A stretch of 34,884 bases of DNA from an uncultured Gemmatimonadota bacterium (GCA_937961295.1 CALGOK010000055.1:1-34884), one strand, 5' to 3'. Shown: positions 1 to 7,639, numbered from the stretch's first letter. Translations and numbers: made by a program. Notes: a model not told the origin generated them from the sequence alone.

Positions 1-414
1 GTACGACTCCGGTGCGGGTCGCTGCTCCAGCATCGGTTCGGGCGAGAGGCTCACCACTTCGAAGCTCATCCCGTCGACAACCTTCGGCTCATGCCCGAAC
101 AGCTCGAGGCTGAGGGCGGGAACACCCACCGGTGGCATCGTTGCGGCGTTGTCGATGATCAGTGCGACGCCGAACCCCCCCTCGCTGATGCACACGGCGT
201 CCTTGGGGCAACGCCAGTCGTTGGGCACGGCGCTGAAGGTCACCGTACGCGCCGTACCCGGGATAGGCTGGCGCTCACCGAGTGCTAGCGTCAACACCTC
301 GGGATCCTGGATGATGTCCAGTCGCCCACCCGATTCGGTCGGGGCCTGGCCGCAGGCGATGACTCCCCCGAGAGCCACCAGCACAAGGGGCAACTTGTTG
401 CAGAGGAATGCCAT
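1..414 (-). CDS. Secreted lipoprotein, C-terminus cut by window edge
   Basis: Reading the minus strand from ATG at 412-414 gives 138 codons open to the left edge, so the C-terminus is missing. Residues 1-20 look like a lipoprotein signal: a hydrophobic core (LVLVALGGVIAC) ends in VIAC, a good lipobox with Cys as the acylated residue. The mature part has the pattern RCPKDAVC...GG..VALII, resembling small secreted bacterial proteins with an RCP..x.C...G.a.v motif and a beta-rich fold. No enzymatic residues are recognisable and no function is assigned. The coding frame ends well before the sigma-factor operon, which runs the other way, so this is a separate transcription unit. Confidence 0.72.
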   Translation of the reverse strand, partial: MAFLCNKLPLVLVALGGVIACGQAPTESGGRLDIIQDPEVLTLALGERQPIPGTARTVTFSAVPNDWRCPKDAVCISEGGFGVALIIDNAATMPPVGVPALSLELFGHEPKVVDGMSFEVVSLSPEPMLEQRPAPESY

Positions 415-506
415 GTTCAGTACTCCACTGTATGGAAGGTTCATCCGTGGGGCCGGCGGATCGACTTGTAACGCCCGGGCCGGCCCTGCTTCGACATGTA
501 CCACGT

Positions 507-647
507 TCAGTCCGCCTGGGTCACCTGCTCCCGCGGACTCAACTGCTCGGCGAGTTTCACCCTGAGCTCCGGATCAGGCGTCAGATGGCCACCCTCCCGC
601 TCGATCCGCTCGGCTGGGTCCAGCGGATGGTCCGATCCGCCCCGCGC
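507..647 (-). pseudogene. Possible remnant of a coding sequence, no start codon
   Basis: On the minus strand a 46-residue frame ends at TGA (507-509). It contains protein-like sequence such as LTPDPELRVKLAEQLSPREQ, with G/C-rich third positions. It is closed upstream by an in-frame TGA at 648-650 and has no ATG or GTG. It could be the decayed tail of a lost gene, since a -1/+1 shift upstream would open another frame, or it could be chance in high-GC DNA. No family is recognised. Confidence 0.25.
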
Positions 648-814
648 TCACGTCATCCGCCCCTCGAGACGGCGGCTCCGGTAACCATTCTCGCTCGGAT
701 TCGGGTCTGGTCACGCGACCCTGACCGGAGCCGAGCCTCGTGCCCGAACCGACTACCGCTGGTGGCAACTCCCCATGCGTCCCCCTCGCCGGGCGCCGCG
801 ATCGCCTCGCGTGT

Positions 815-831
815 GACCCCACCTCGGGGTC
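815..831 (+). promoter_or_regulatory. Hairpin ahead of the ECF sigma start
   Basis: GACCCC and GGGGTC form a perfect 6-bp stem with a 5-nt loop, ending 18 nt before the GTG start at 850. There is no clear Shine-Dalgarno sequence in front of that start. The hairpin could affect initiation, or could be chance GC pairing. Confidence 0.25.
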
Positions 832-849
832 CCCGGTACTCCGCTTCAG

Positions 850-1389
850 GTGACCGAGGGCGAGCTCCTCTCCCGGGCCCAAGCAGGAGACCGGGACGCC
901 TTCGAGGCGGTGGTGATGCAGTACCACCCGATCCTCCATCGGGTCGCCCTGCGGATGCTTGGAGAACCGTCCGACGCGCAGGACGCCGTCCAGGACAGCT
1001 TCCTGAGGGCGCTGCGTGCCATCGACCGGTACGACCCCGCGAAGCCGGTGCGGGCCTGGCTGCTCACCATCCTGATCAACCAGTGCCGAACGCGGTACCG
1101 GGAGCGGAAACGGAGACGGCAGACGTTCATCGCCCGGCCGGAACTGGTTGACGAACACCCCTCGCCGGCGCGCGAGGGATCGGACGAGATGGAGCACATC
1201 ATGGCCGCCGTCACCGAGCTGCCACCGCTGTTGCGCGAGGCTTTCGTCCTCAAGTACGTCGAGGAGCTGGAGTACCATGAAATGAGCGCGATCACCGGCG
1301 CCGGAATCTCCGCCCTCAAGATGCGAGTCAAGCGAGCGTGCGAAAGCCTTCGCCCGCGACTCGAACCGTTCTGCCGTGACCGGCCCTGA
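850..1389 (+). CDS. ECF-family RNA polymerase sigma factor
   Basis: A 179-aa extracytoplasmic-function sigma factor. Residues about 5-75 form region 2: a helix with DRDAFEAVV, then EPSDAQDAVQDSFLRAL, which matches the core-binding and -10 recognition segment, followed by RAWLLTILINQCRTRYR. Residues about 115-172 form region 4, with the helix-turn-helix ELEYHEMSAITGAGISALKMRVKRA. The length is typical of the family and there is no sigma-3 domain. The GTG start at 850 fits the N-terminal helix, but no strong ribosome site is visible. The stop overlaps the next gene by 14 nt, so the two are translationally linked and the next product is its probable regulator. The target promoter cannot be read from the sequence. 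Confidence 0.92.
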   Translation: MTEGELLSRAQAGDRDAFEAVVMQYHPILHRVALRMLGEPSDAQDAVQDSFLRALRAIDRYDPAKPVRAWLLTILINQCRTRYRERKRRRQTFIARPELVDEHPSPAREGSDEMEHIMAAVTELPPLLREAFVLKYVEELEYHEMSAITGAGISALKMRVKRACESLRPRLEPFCRDRP

Positions 1390-1927
1390 TCCCGACTGCG
1401 ACGCCCTTGTACGCCGAGCCGCAGCAAGGCTTCGTGAGGTCCCACCGGACCTGCTGGCAGCGCACGCGACCATCCGCTGGCTCCGCGAGCAACGCCTGGC
1501 ACCGGAACCACGCCAGCAACCGTGGCGCGTGCATGGTCCTGCCCTGGCCGCCGGGCTGGCGCTGACAGCGGCGATCGCGGCCGCCCTAGCGCTTGTAGAC
1601 CAACCCCATCCCTCCTCCGAGCCGACCGCGGCACAGAGTCACGATGTGCGCGACGTGGCGTTCGTGCTGCACGCCCCCGGCGCCGAGCGCGTGGCACTGG
1701 TCGGGGACTTCAATGAGTGGGACAGCGGCACGACCTCCCTGGTTCGGACCGGCAACGGGGGCATCTGGACCACGACGATCACCCTTCCTGCCGGTCGTCA
1801 TGTCTATGCGTTCGTCGTGAACGACTCGGCATGGGTCGCCGATCCCTACGCCCCATCGGCACCGGAGTCGTCGTTGTTCGGCGAGCCGAGTTCGGTGGTG
1901 GTCGTGGCCACTGAACCGGCGCTGTGA
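1376..1927 (+). CDS. Membrane-anchored CBM48 (glycogen-binding) protein, probable anti-sigma
   Basis: A 183-aa protein in three parts. Residues 1-50 are a charged cytoplasmic segment, 54-76 one transmembrane helix (ALAAGLALTAAIAAALALV), and about 92-182 an E-set domain of the CBM48/AMPK-beta glycogen-binding type. Family hallmarks visible are FVLHAPGAERVALVGDFNEW, the GxWTTTITLPAGRHVYAFVV strand pair, and W.ADPYAP...FGEPSSVVVV. The GTG start lies 14 nt inside the sigma gene. Its position after an ECF sigma factor and its single-pass layout suggest an anti-sigma factor whose periplasmic domain senses glycan. The cytoplasmic part lacks a zinc HxxxCxxC motif and is short, so the anti-sigma role is inference; the CBM48 call is firm. 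Confidence 0.85.
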   Translation: MTGPDPDCDALVRRAAARLREVPPDLLAAHATIRWLREQRLAPEPRQQPWRVHGPALAAGLALTAAIAAALALVDQPHPSSEPTAAQSHDVRDVAFVLHAPGAERVALVGDFNEWDSGTTSLVRTGNGGIWTTTITLPAGRHVYAFVVNDSAWVADPYAPSAPESSLFGEPSSVVVVATEPAL

Positions 1928-2577
1928 TGCGTCACCTTGTCCTCGGCGCAACGCTCGCCCTGGTCACCGGCTCGCTCGATGCGCAGCAAGCGCCCTCGCG
2001 AGCAAGGCTCGATTCGTTGCTTGGCACCGACGCCATGGCGCGCATCCAGCGCCTCATCGACGGCGCGGCTGCCGCGGGACTCCCGGTCGAACCGCTCTGG
2101 AGTGTCGCGGGAGAAGGTGCCGCGCGTCGGATGCCGGGCGAACGAGTGGTAGCAGCCGTGAATGCGTCGGTCCGGTCGCTCACCGAGGCGCGCGATGCGC
2201 TTGGCCCGACACAGGATGCCGCGACATTGGCGGCCGCAGCAAGTGCACTGCAAGCAGGCGCCTCGCCGGCCCACCTCGGGGCGATGCGCGGTGCCAGCCC
2301 GTCACGATCGCTCACGCTGCCGCTCGTGATCCTTGCCGACATGCTCACCCGGGGTGTCCCGGCGGACACCGCCGTGCGCGCCCTGTACGTGGGCGTACAC
2401 CAGGGGGCGAGCGACGCCGAGCTCGAGGGGTTTCGACGTTCGGTGGAGCGCGACATCCGGTCCGGTGCTGCCCCGGGTTCCTCCGCCATCGCGCGCCTGG
2501 GGACCCTTCGCAATGTTGCTGGCGCCGACATCCGCCGGCTCTGGTCGATGCCACAGCTCGTGCGGGGACCCCCGTGA
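1927..2577 (+). CDS. Secreted helical protein of unknown function
   Basis: About 216 aa, beginning with a signal peptide (MRHLVLGATLALVTGSLDAQQ, cleavage probably after the DA of SLDAQQ). The ATG at 1927 shares its A with the preceding TGA; a GTG one codon earlier (1924) is also possible. The mature protein is rich in Ala, Arg and Asp and appears helical, with segments such as DALGPTQDAATLAAAASAL and VPADTAVRALYVGVHQGAS. I recognise no domain. Its place between two CBM48 proteins in a tightly coupled operon suggests an exported partner of that system. It lacks cysteines and enzyme motifs. Confidence 0.75.
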   Translation: MRHLVLGATLALVTGSLDAQQAPSRARLDSLLGTDAMARIQRLIDGAAAAGLPVEPLWSVAGEGAARRMPGERVVAAVNASVRSLTEARDALGPTQDAATLAAAASALQAGASPAHLGAMRGASPSRSLTLPLVILADMLTRGVPADTAVRALYVGVHQGASDAELEGFRRSVERDIRSGAAPGSSAIARLGTLRNVAGADIRRLWSMPQLVRGPP

Positions 2578-3737
2578 TTCGGACCTTCCCTGTCGCCCTG
2601 CTCGCGCTGGTGCACGCCGGCACACCGATCGCGGCCCAGCAGGTGCCACGACCAAGCGCACTGGTCCTCCTCGAGCCGATGTCGCCCGGCGATCAGCTCG
2701 CCGGACTGTCGCTGGCGTCACGATTCGGCTGGCGCCTCGGCCGACTCGCCGGCAATCACCATGGCGCCGCAGAGCTCGAGGGACACCTCGGTCTCCGCGA
2801 CTTCGCCAGCGAGCTCGCGTTCACGATCCGGTCCACGCCGGGCCGGTCCCTCATCTCGCGCGGCGCACTGGAGTACGTCGGGGCAGTTCGCGATGGTCAC
2901 GGCCTCTACGCCACGTCAATCGCAGTCGCCTCGGAGCCTAGCCCGGGCGCTGCCGGGCTTCGGTTTGGCATCACCGTTGATCACGTCGCGGTGTCGAGCG
3001 CGTCCTACCTCTCGCCAAGTGTCGTGCTCGCCGGCCACTCACGGCTCAGCGGATTCTCGGTGGAGGGATCGGTCCGCGTCGGCACCCTCTCGATGATCAG
3101 GGACGGGACGGGAGGCATCGACACACTCGGTGCCCACCCGACGCGCGGTGATTCGAGCTCCGCCTCGCCACGGCGCGCGTACGTCACCACCGATGCCCGA
3201 TTGTCGATCGGACGATCGCTCGGTGCATGGTACGTCCACGGTTCCGGCGGGCTGGTCCTGCTGACGGGCCGCTCGGCGCAGCTCTACGGAGGGCTGGCCG
3301 TCGAACACCAGCTGCGGCCGGGATTCGGGACCGTCGCGGCACTCAGCACTCGAGTGATCGAGCCGGTGCAAGGTATCCGGCGCGCTGCGCTGCACCTCGG
3401 ATTCAAGATCAGCGGCACGCGCGAAACCGCGCCGACCCGACAGGACGATTCGCGCGCCGCCGCGATGGAACTCGTGGAGCGGAGCGGCGACAGCGTGCGC
3501 GTGGCGATCCAGGCGGCGTTTGCCAGGCGGGTGGAACTGATGGGAGACCTGACCGGGTGGCAACCGGTCGAGTTGCGCCGCGGATCACGCGGCACATGGC
3601 ACGCCCGGTTCGCCGTGGCCCCCGGAGTGTACCGAGTGATGTTGCGGATCGATGGGACGGCCTGGGTCGTGCCCGAAGGGATGACGCGATCCGCTGATCC
3701 CTACGGCGCGCCGGTGGGACTGCTCCTGATCCCTTGA
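2574..3737 (+). CDS. Secreted beta-rich protein with C-terminal CBM48-like domain
   Basis: A 387-aa protein starting at GTG 2574, overlapping the previous stop by 4 nt. A signal peptide is visible (VALLALVHAGTPIAAQQ). Residues about 30-285 contain alternating polar/apolar strands and many Gly, Ser and aromatic residues, as in outer-membrane barrels (for example GSVRVGTLSM, AYVTTDARLSIGRSLGAWYV). Residues about 300-387 form a second CBM48-like E-set: VAIQAAFARRVELMGDLTGW, then GTWHARFAVAPGVYRVMLRID and W...ADPYGAP. The layout suggests surface exposure with a glycan-binding tail. Barrel membership is inferred from strand pattern; the CBM48-like domain is clear. This is the last gene of the ECF operon. 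Confidence 0.8.
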   Translation: MIRTFPVALLALVHAGTPIAAQQVPRPSALVLLEPMSPGDQLAGLSLASRFGWRLGRLAGNHHGAAELEGHLGLRDFASELAFTIRSTPGRSLISRGALEYVGAVRDGHGLYATSIAVASEPSPGAAGLRFGITVDHVAVSSASYLSPSVVLAGHSRLSGFSVEGSVRVGTLSMIRDGTGGIDTLGAHPTRGDSSSASPRRAYVTTDARLSIGRSLGAWYVHGSGGLVLLTGRSAQLYGGLAVEHQLRPGFGTVAALSTRVIEPVQGIRRAALHLGFKISGTRETAPTRQDDSRAAAMELVERSGDSVRVAIQAAFARRVELMGDLTGWQPVELRRGSRGTWHARFAVAPGVYRVMLRIDGTAWVVPEGMTRSADPYGAPVGLLLIP

Positions 3738-3833
3738 ACTGAACCCGTGTCTCGCGGGCTCCGTCGCCGGACACTCGACGGCAGGTACCGCGAGCAACTA
3801 CTCCGGGGCGTAGCAGCCACGGTCGCGACCTGA

Positions 3834-4571
3834 TCAGCCGGCGGTGCCGAGACTCATCTGGATCAGTCGGCGTCCGCCCGGGAGGTCGGCCTCGGTGCGC
3901 ACCTCCCGACGCGTCACCGTGTCGACCCACTTGATGGCGCGGTGCTCGCCGACCTGCAGCTCGATCCGCCAGGCTGGCTGGTGGCTCCCCGGCAGCTGTT
4001 CCTCGCCCGTCACATCGACCGACGCATCGACCACACCCGCGGGGGCGGAGTGGACCGGAACCGTGAAGTGCAGCCCCCGTGTCAGTGGCAGCGCCTGCAC
4101 CAGAACGCCGAGTACGCTCGCGGCGAACACCGGGGAGTTGGTGGTGATCTCGATCGGCGACCGGGTCCCATCCGGGGCCACCCGCTCTCCGCGAATGGCG
4201 GTCGACGAGTAGTGGAGCACCGTCCGGCCCGACGGGCTGCTGGCAGTGGCTTCCAGCGGAAAGAGGGTCGTCGGCGAAAGCCACATCGAGTCGACCACCG
4301 CAGCGTTCGGGAGGGTCATCACCTGCGTTACGAGCAGGAGCGAGCGCCCATCGCGCTCGGCCGGACCGACGGTGATGGCATACTCCCCCAGTCGGCGTGT
4401 GATGGTGTCGGACTGCAGCATCACGGCCAGTCGCTCCGTGCCCATGGGCACACGGCTAGCGACGACGGCTGGATGGCCGTGCCGGGGAGGCTCCTGCCCC
4501 CCGGCCCGGCAGGCTGGAACGGCGATCACCGGGATAAGCAGCACGGCATGCATCACTCGAAGCATGGTCAT
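3834..4571 (-). CDS. Exported protein, DUF3108-like
   Basis: A 245-aa protein with a hydrophobic N-terminus (VMHAVLLIPVIAVPACRA). It could be a lipoprotein, although Pro at -2 of the putative lipobox is unusual; otherwise cleavage may be by signal peptidase I. ATG 4571 is followed two codons later by another in-frame ATG at 4565. The body alternates beta strands, including LLVTQVMTLPNAAVVDSMWLS, PTTLFPLEATASSPSG and paired charged ends. It resembles DUF3108-type secreted proteins that measure conversion of a substrate, but no catalytic residues stand out. It converges with the CBM48 operon across a 96-nt gap. Confidence 0.68.
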   Translation of the reverse strand: MTMLRVMHAVLLIPVIAVPACRAGGQEPPRHGHPAVVASRVPMGTERLAVMLQSDTITRRLGEYAITVGPAERDGRSLLLVTQVMTLPNAAVVDSMWLSPTTLFPLEATASSPSGRTVLHYSSTAIRGERVAPDGTRSPIEITTNSPVFAASVLGVLVQALPLTRGLHFTVPVHSAPAGVVDASVDVTGEEQLPGSHQPAWRIELQVGEHRAIKWVDTVTRREVRTEADLPGGRRLIQMSLGTAG

Positions 4572-4921
4572 TGGGGGGTCCTGGCTGGTCGGTCCGAGCG
4601 TGGGCAGACGAGGCCTTCATGGGTGGAGTACCGCGTCGGATCCCGGGCCGTCACATGGTCGACCGGCACGACATCGAATCGCTCGGGCTCGACCCCGACG
4701 CGGCGGAGTGGCAGCGCATCGGTCAAGACTGGACACGTCCCGACGACATCGTGGCACGAACATGTCGGTGCGGTGAGCTGACCAGTGCCGTGCCGCGGGA
4801 TGTTGCCGCCGGGCGGCCATGGCACGGCCTGCGGATATCGATGATCGTCCTCCCACCGATGTGCCTGACACCGGTGGTGTCCATCACCGTTTGTTGTGCA
4901 CGCACAATTGGACCTGATCCC
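4572..4921. other. 350-base gap downstream of the propeller gene
   Basis: The gap lies between the propeller stop and the start of the next minus-strand gene. Reading frames here do not show family resemblance. The only structure noted is the pair of small palindromes near 4867-4907, listed separately. A promoter for the downstream gene is expected but not recognised. Confidence 0.45.
4867..4907 (-). terminator. Two small palindromes after the propeller stop
   Basis: GACACC-GGT-GGTGTC (4867-4881) and TTGTGC-AC-GCACAA (4894-4907) lie 15-55 nt beyond the stop of the propeller gene in its direction of transcription. They could act as a weak terminator, but no T-run follows; a dyad operator is equally possible. 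Confidence 0.3.
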
Positions 4922-6001
4922 TCACGGCTTCATGACCTTCCTCACCGTGACGATCCCGGATTCATCGTCCTCGCCGAGGAACAGGTGGCGGTCGCCGACC
5001 GCCACGAGCCTGACACCAACCGGCAGGCGGACCATCCGGGCAGGTCGCCCCTGCACCGGCTGGAACACCGCCCACGCCTCACCCCGATGGTCGGGGACCG
5101 GCCATCGCAGTCGCACCCAGACCTCGCCGATCGGGGACCCGACGGCTTCGGCAAAGGCAGCTTTGGTCGGCCAGAGCGGGTGGGCCAGGTTCCTGATGGC
5201 CGGATCGGGGATCGACAGTTCCACCTGCAGGGGTACGCGATCGCGGGTGGTGGTGGGCGGTTCCTCGATGTGCAGCATGGCACTCCTGATCCAGGAGTCA
5301 GTCCCCAAACGACACCACTCGACGAGATGTCGAGTCCCGGAGGCCACCCACACCGTCCCGTCGCGGGCGACTCCCCAGTGGTCGGCCGGTGCGAACAGGG
5401 GAATGATCACGGGAATGGGACCAACTCGGATCGGGCGAACCCGCTGCAGCAATGTGACGGTGTCCGGAACACCCCCGGATTTCCGGATTCGTAGTAGTGG
5501 AACACCGAGGAGCGTCCGATCGATTTCCGTCGAGGTGCCGATCAGGCTGTATGCCTCGCCCACGGTGTTGCCGAATCCGTCGAGCGTGGCCTGGGCAAGA
5601 CCACCACGGAGCCAACGGTCAGGTCGCCTGCCGTCAGGGGTCCACGTCGCGACGGACAGTGACATCGCGTCGAGCGCCGCGATCCGTCCGTCGAACAGCA
5701 TTGCGACTCCGAATGGCATGCGGTATTCGCCCGGACCCTCTCCCGATCGCCCGAGCGTGGTGGAGTCGCCGGTGAGGAAGTTGAGCACGAGCACGGCGGG
5801 AGTCCGTGTCGAGGCGATCACCAGGCGGCTGTCGTCGATCACCGCGGCGGCGCAGAGATCTTCGAGCCTGAATTGGTGCCCCTGCCCCGCGAGTGGAGCG
5901 AGGGCCGTGGCAGGGTGGCCCATCACTGGAAGCTGGATCACGCGGCACGCCAGGACCAAGCGCCTGGAGGCAGGGTGTCTCAAGGGGGTTCGGATTGGCA
6001 C
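4922..6001 (-). CDS. Six-bladed beta-propeller protein
   Basis: A 359-aa protein of the six-bladed propeller class, with repeating strands and the characteristic turn GRSGEGPGEYRMP at about residues 83-95. Blade-like repeats include AVIDDSRLVIAS, VAMLFDGRIAALDA, GVARDGTVWVASG and LVAVGDRHLFLGED. The N-terminus is uncertain. The open frame starts at GTG 6001 with only 2 nt between a GGAG and that codon, and the region LVLACRVIQLPV makes a poor signal peptide, so the real start may differ. The role is unknown; relatives are secreted or periplasmic. It is a likely distant paralogue of the propeller at 20484-21620, which has GRSGAGPGE. Confidence 0.78.
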   Translation of the reverse strand: MPIRTPLRHPASRRLVLACRVIQLPVMGHPATALAPLAGQGHQFRLEDLCAAAVIDDSRLVIASTRTPAVLVLNFLTGDSTTLGRSGEGPGEYRMPFGVAMLFDGRIAALDAMSLSVATWTPDGRRPDRWLRGGLAQATLDGFGNTVGEAYSLIGTSTEIDRTLLGVPLLRIRKSGGVPDTVTLLQRVRPIRVGPIPVIIPLFAPADHWGVARDGTVWVASGTRHLVEWCRLGTDSWIRSAMLHIEEPPTTTRDRVPLQVELSIPDPAIRNLAHPLWPTKAAFAEAVGSPIGEVWVRLRWPVPDHRGEAWAVFQPVQGRPARMVRLPVGVRLVAVGDRHLFLGEDDESGIVTVRKVMKP

Positions 6002-6144
6002 CGCTCCATCTGATGGTTGGCGAGAAATACCTCCGATCGATGCCAGTACCGGAGTGTGTTCCCCCGGGTCACACGCCCCAGGATGCCGGGGCCGGGAACC
6101 TAGAGATACGCGGAGCGGGGCGAAATTGACCTAGACACGGAGAA

Positions 6145-6227
6145 CGGAACGACGGAACGACGGAGGACGGAGGGGAATAGGAGCCACCCTCCGTTCTCCC
6201 CCCGTCCTCCGTCGTTCCGTCGTTCCG
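6145..6227. repeat. Perfect 26-bp inverted repeat with 8-nt periodic arms
   Basis: Arms 6145-6170 and 6202-6227 are perfect reverse complements, with a 31-nt loop that itself contains CGGAGGG/CCCTCCG. The left arm is built from CGGAACGA units (two tandem copies) followed by CGGAGGA/CGGAGG. It ends 4 nt before the stop of the NTF2-like gene, so it would form a strong 3' hairpin on that transcript. The other part of the gap (6002-6144) should hold the propeller promoter; none is clear. Confidence 0.85.
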
Positions 6228-6231
6228 CCCT

Positions 6232-6636
6232 CTACGTCTTCTTTGCCCTGAGCAGCCGCTCCGCCAGGTCGGTCACCACCCAGTCCTCGGCGATCTTGCC
6301 GCCCTCGAACCGACTCACGATCATGTCGCGCCACACCACGGGGCGGCCGGTGGCCGGGAAGCCGGCGAAGCTGCCGCTGTGCACCGCACGGACGGTCCGC
6401 TGCCACGCCACCCGGTCGGCCGACTCGATCAGGATCTCCACCTCGACGCGCCGCTCGCTGAACGCCCTCAGCAGCGAGTCGACGAACCGCCGCACCCCCG
6501 ACAGCCCCTTGAGCTCGGCCTCGGTGCCGTGCGCCACGAACTCCTCGGCGAAAAAGTCGGCGAGCGCCGGCAGGCTCCCCTCGACAAGGACCACCTGGTT
6601 GGCGGAGCGGATGGTGTCGGCGAGCGACTTGGGCAT
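6232..6636 (-). CDS. NTF2-like (SnoaL-type) protein
   Basis: A 134-aa protein of the SnoaL/ester-cyclase-like NTF2 superfamily. Visible family features are the helix pair LADFFAEEFVAHG, the segment LKGLSGVRRFVDSLLRAF, strands RRVEVEILIESADRVAWQRTV and GRPVVWRDMIVSRFEGGKIAEDW, and the C-terminal W..TDLAERL. The fold makes a cone-shaped pocket. The substrate is unknown; members include polyketide cyclases and many small-molecule binders. The start at 6636 (ATG) fits the family. It is divergent from the STAS-like gene. Confidence 0.82.
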   Translation of the reverse strand: MPKSLADTIRSANQVVLVEGSLPALADFFAEEFVAHGTEAELKGLSGVRRFVDSLLRAFSERRVEVEILIESADRVAWQRTVRAVHSGSFAGFPATGRPVVWRDMIVSRFEGGKIAEDWVVTDLAERLLRAKKT

Positions 6637-6638
6637 GG

Positions 6639-6699
6639 AAGGACCGAAGACGGAGCGACGGAGGCTTGCCCTAGGAAGGTGCGCTTCGTTCCGGTCCTT
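6639..6699. repeat. Short imperfect inverted repeat in divergent promoter region
   Basis: AAGGACCG (6639-6646) pairs with CGGTCCTT (6692-6699). The intervening bases contain ACGGAGCGACGGAGG, similar to the unit found in the 6145-6227 repeat. It may be a decayed copy of that element. It lies directly upstream of the NTF2-like gene start. Confidence 0.35.
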
Positions 6700-6758
6700 G
6701 TCGAGTCCTCACCGCTGCGGCCGGAGCTGCGACCGTTCAACCGGCGGTGCGGCGCGAC

Positions 6759-6764
6759 TATCTT
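6759..6764 (+). promoter_or_regulatory. Candidate -10 box of a leaderless transcript
   Basis: TATCTT ends 6 nt before ATG 6771, with no Shine-Dalgarno sequence between. Transcription starting about 7 nt beyond the hexamer would begin at the start codon. The same hexamer sits 5 nt before nhaA. Confidence 0.45.
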
Positions 6765-6770
6765 CGCCCC

Positions 6771-7172
6771 ATGCCCTGCCGCGCGGCACTCGACGGTCCC
6801 TGGTATCGGATCTGGTTTACCGGCGTGGTGACCGGCGCCGACCTGCGTGACCTCGCCTCGGAGGTGTCCGGCCACGAACGCGAGCTGGGGCGGGTGCCCG
6901 ACCGCCTGGTCGACATGTCGGGCATGCTGGCCACCAGCGGCACCTTCAACCTCGCCATCCTCGCTGCGCGGGTCCGCGGCATCCAGCGCTTCCCCAATGC
7001 GTTTCGCTCCGCGCTCGTGGCACCTCGGCTGGAAGTGGCCGGCTTCGCGCGCATCTTCCGGATCCTCAACCGCAATCCGCAGATCCACGTCGAGGTGTTC
7101 GAGCGGCTCGAGGACGCCGAGGCGTGGCTGGAGGCCTCGCCGTCGCGCGGACGGGACGACCGGGCCGCCTGA
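6771..7172 (+). CDS. STAS/SpoIIAA-like protein
   Basis: 133 aa from ATG 6771; an upstream GTG at 6747 is possible but lies before the -10-like box. Alternating strands and helices follow the SpoIIAA/STAS-like pattern: WYRIWFTGVVTGADLRDLAS, RVPDRLVDMSGM (the DMSG turn typical of STAS-like proteins), FNLAILAARV, FRSALVAPRLEVAGFARIF, and a closing IHVEVFERLEDAEAWL, where the last strand-helix pair is typical of the family. It is cytoplasmic with no catalytic residues apparent. Its partner and phosphorylation state are unknown, and no anti-sigma kinase lies nearby. Confidence 0.7.
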   Translation: MPCRAALDGPWYRIWFTGVVTGADLRDLASEVSGHERELGRVPDRLVDMSGMLATSGTFNLAILAARVRGIQRFPNAFRSALVAPRLEVAGFARIFRILNRNPQIHVEVFERLEDAEAWLEASPSRGRDDRAA

Positions 7173-7267
7173 CATCCCCCACCCATTACGCTTTTCCAGC
7201 CGACAGCTAGAGTAGTCGGCGGCCGGACTCCCCCGGCCTGGCCCCGGTACGGGGGCGGGAGCGAGCA

Positions 7268-7639
7268 ATGCACACCCTGCTGTGGGTCCTGCAGTCCCTC
7301 GGCGCGCTGATCTACGCCGCCTCGGGGAGCATGAAGCTGTTCATGTTCGACAAGATCGCCGCCGAGGTGCCGACGTTCGGCGCGCTGCCCAGGTCGGTGT
7401 GGATGGCGCTGGGCGTGCTCGAACTGCTGTGCGTGGCGGGGCTGATCGTTCCCGGCGTACTCCACTGGCGGCCTTCACTCACCGTGCTCGCCGCTGGCCT
7501 GCTGGCGCTCGAGAGCCTGCTGTTCATCTGGGTGCACGTGCAGTATCGCGAGATTGGCCCGATGCTCCTGAGCGCCCTGCTCGGCCTGGTCATGGCGTTC
7601 ATCGCGTACGGGAGGGCGGTGGTGCGGCCGCTGGGGTGA
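7268..7639 (+). CDS. DoxX-like small membrane protein
   Basis: A 123-aa polytopic protein with four predicted membrane helices: about 5-25 (VLQSLGALIYAASGSMKLF), 45-65, 70-92 (LTVLAAGLLALESLLFIWV) and 97-117. The YAASGSMKL motif in helix 1 and the helix-2 motif LGVLELLCVAGLI are typical of DoxX/DoxX-like proteins. GGGAG about 7 nt before ATG supports the start. DoxX relatives are associated with redox and membrane stress; the function here is unproven. Confidence 0.85.
   Translation: MHTLLWVLQSLGALIYAASGSMKLFMFDKIAAEVPTFGALPRSVWMALGVLELLCVAGLIVPGVLHWRPSLTVLAAGLLALESLLFIWVHVQYREIGPMLLSALLGLVMAFIAYGRAVVRPLG

Larger units (their letters stand above)
415..849. other. 435-base gap between divergent genes
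   Basis: This stretch separates the minus-strand lipoprotein from the plus-strand ECF operon and must hold the promoters of both. I see no convincing -35/-10 pair. It contains a short protein-like minus-strand frame (510-647) and a small hairpin just before the sigma-factor start, both listed separately. Confidence 0.5.

Noticed and set aside
4723..4905. 60-codon minus-strand open frame in the 4572-4921 gap
   Set aside because: Arg/His-rich with no ribosome site or family resemblance; likely chance.
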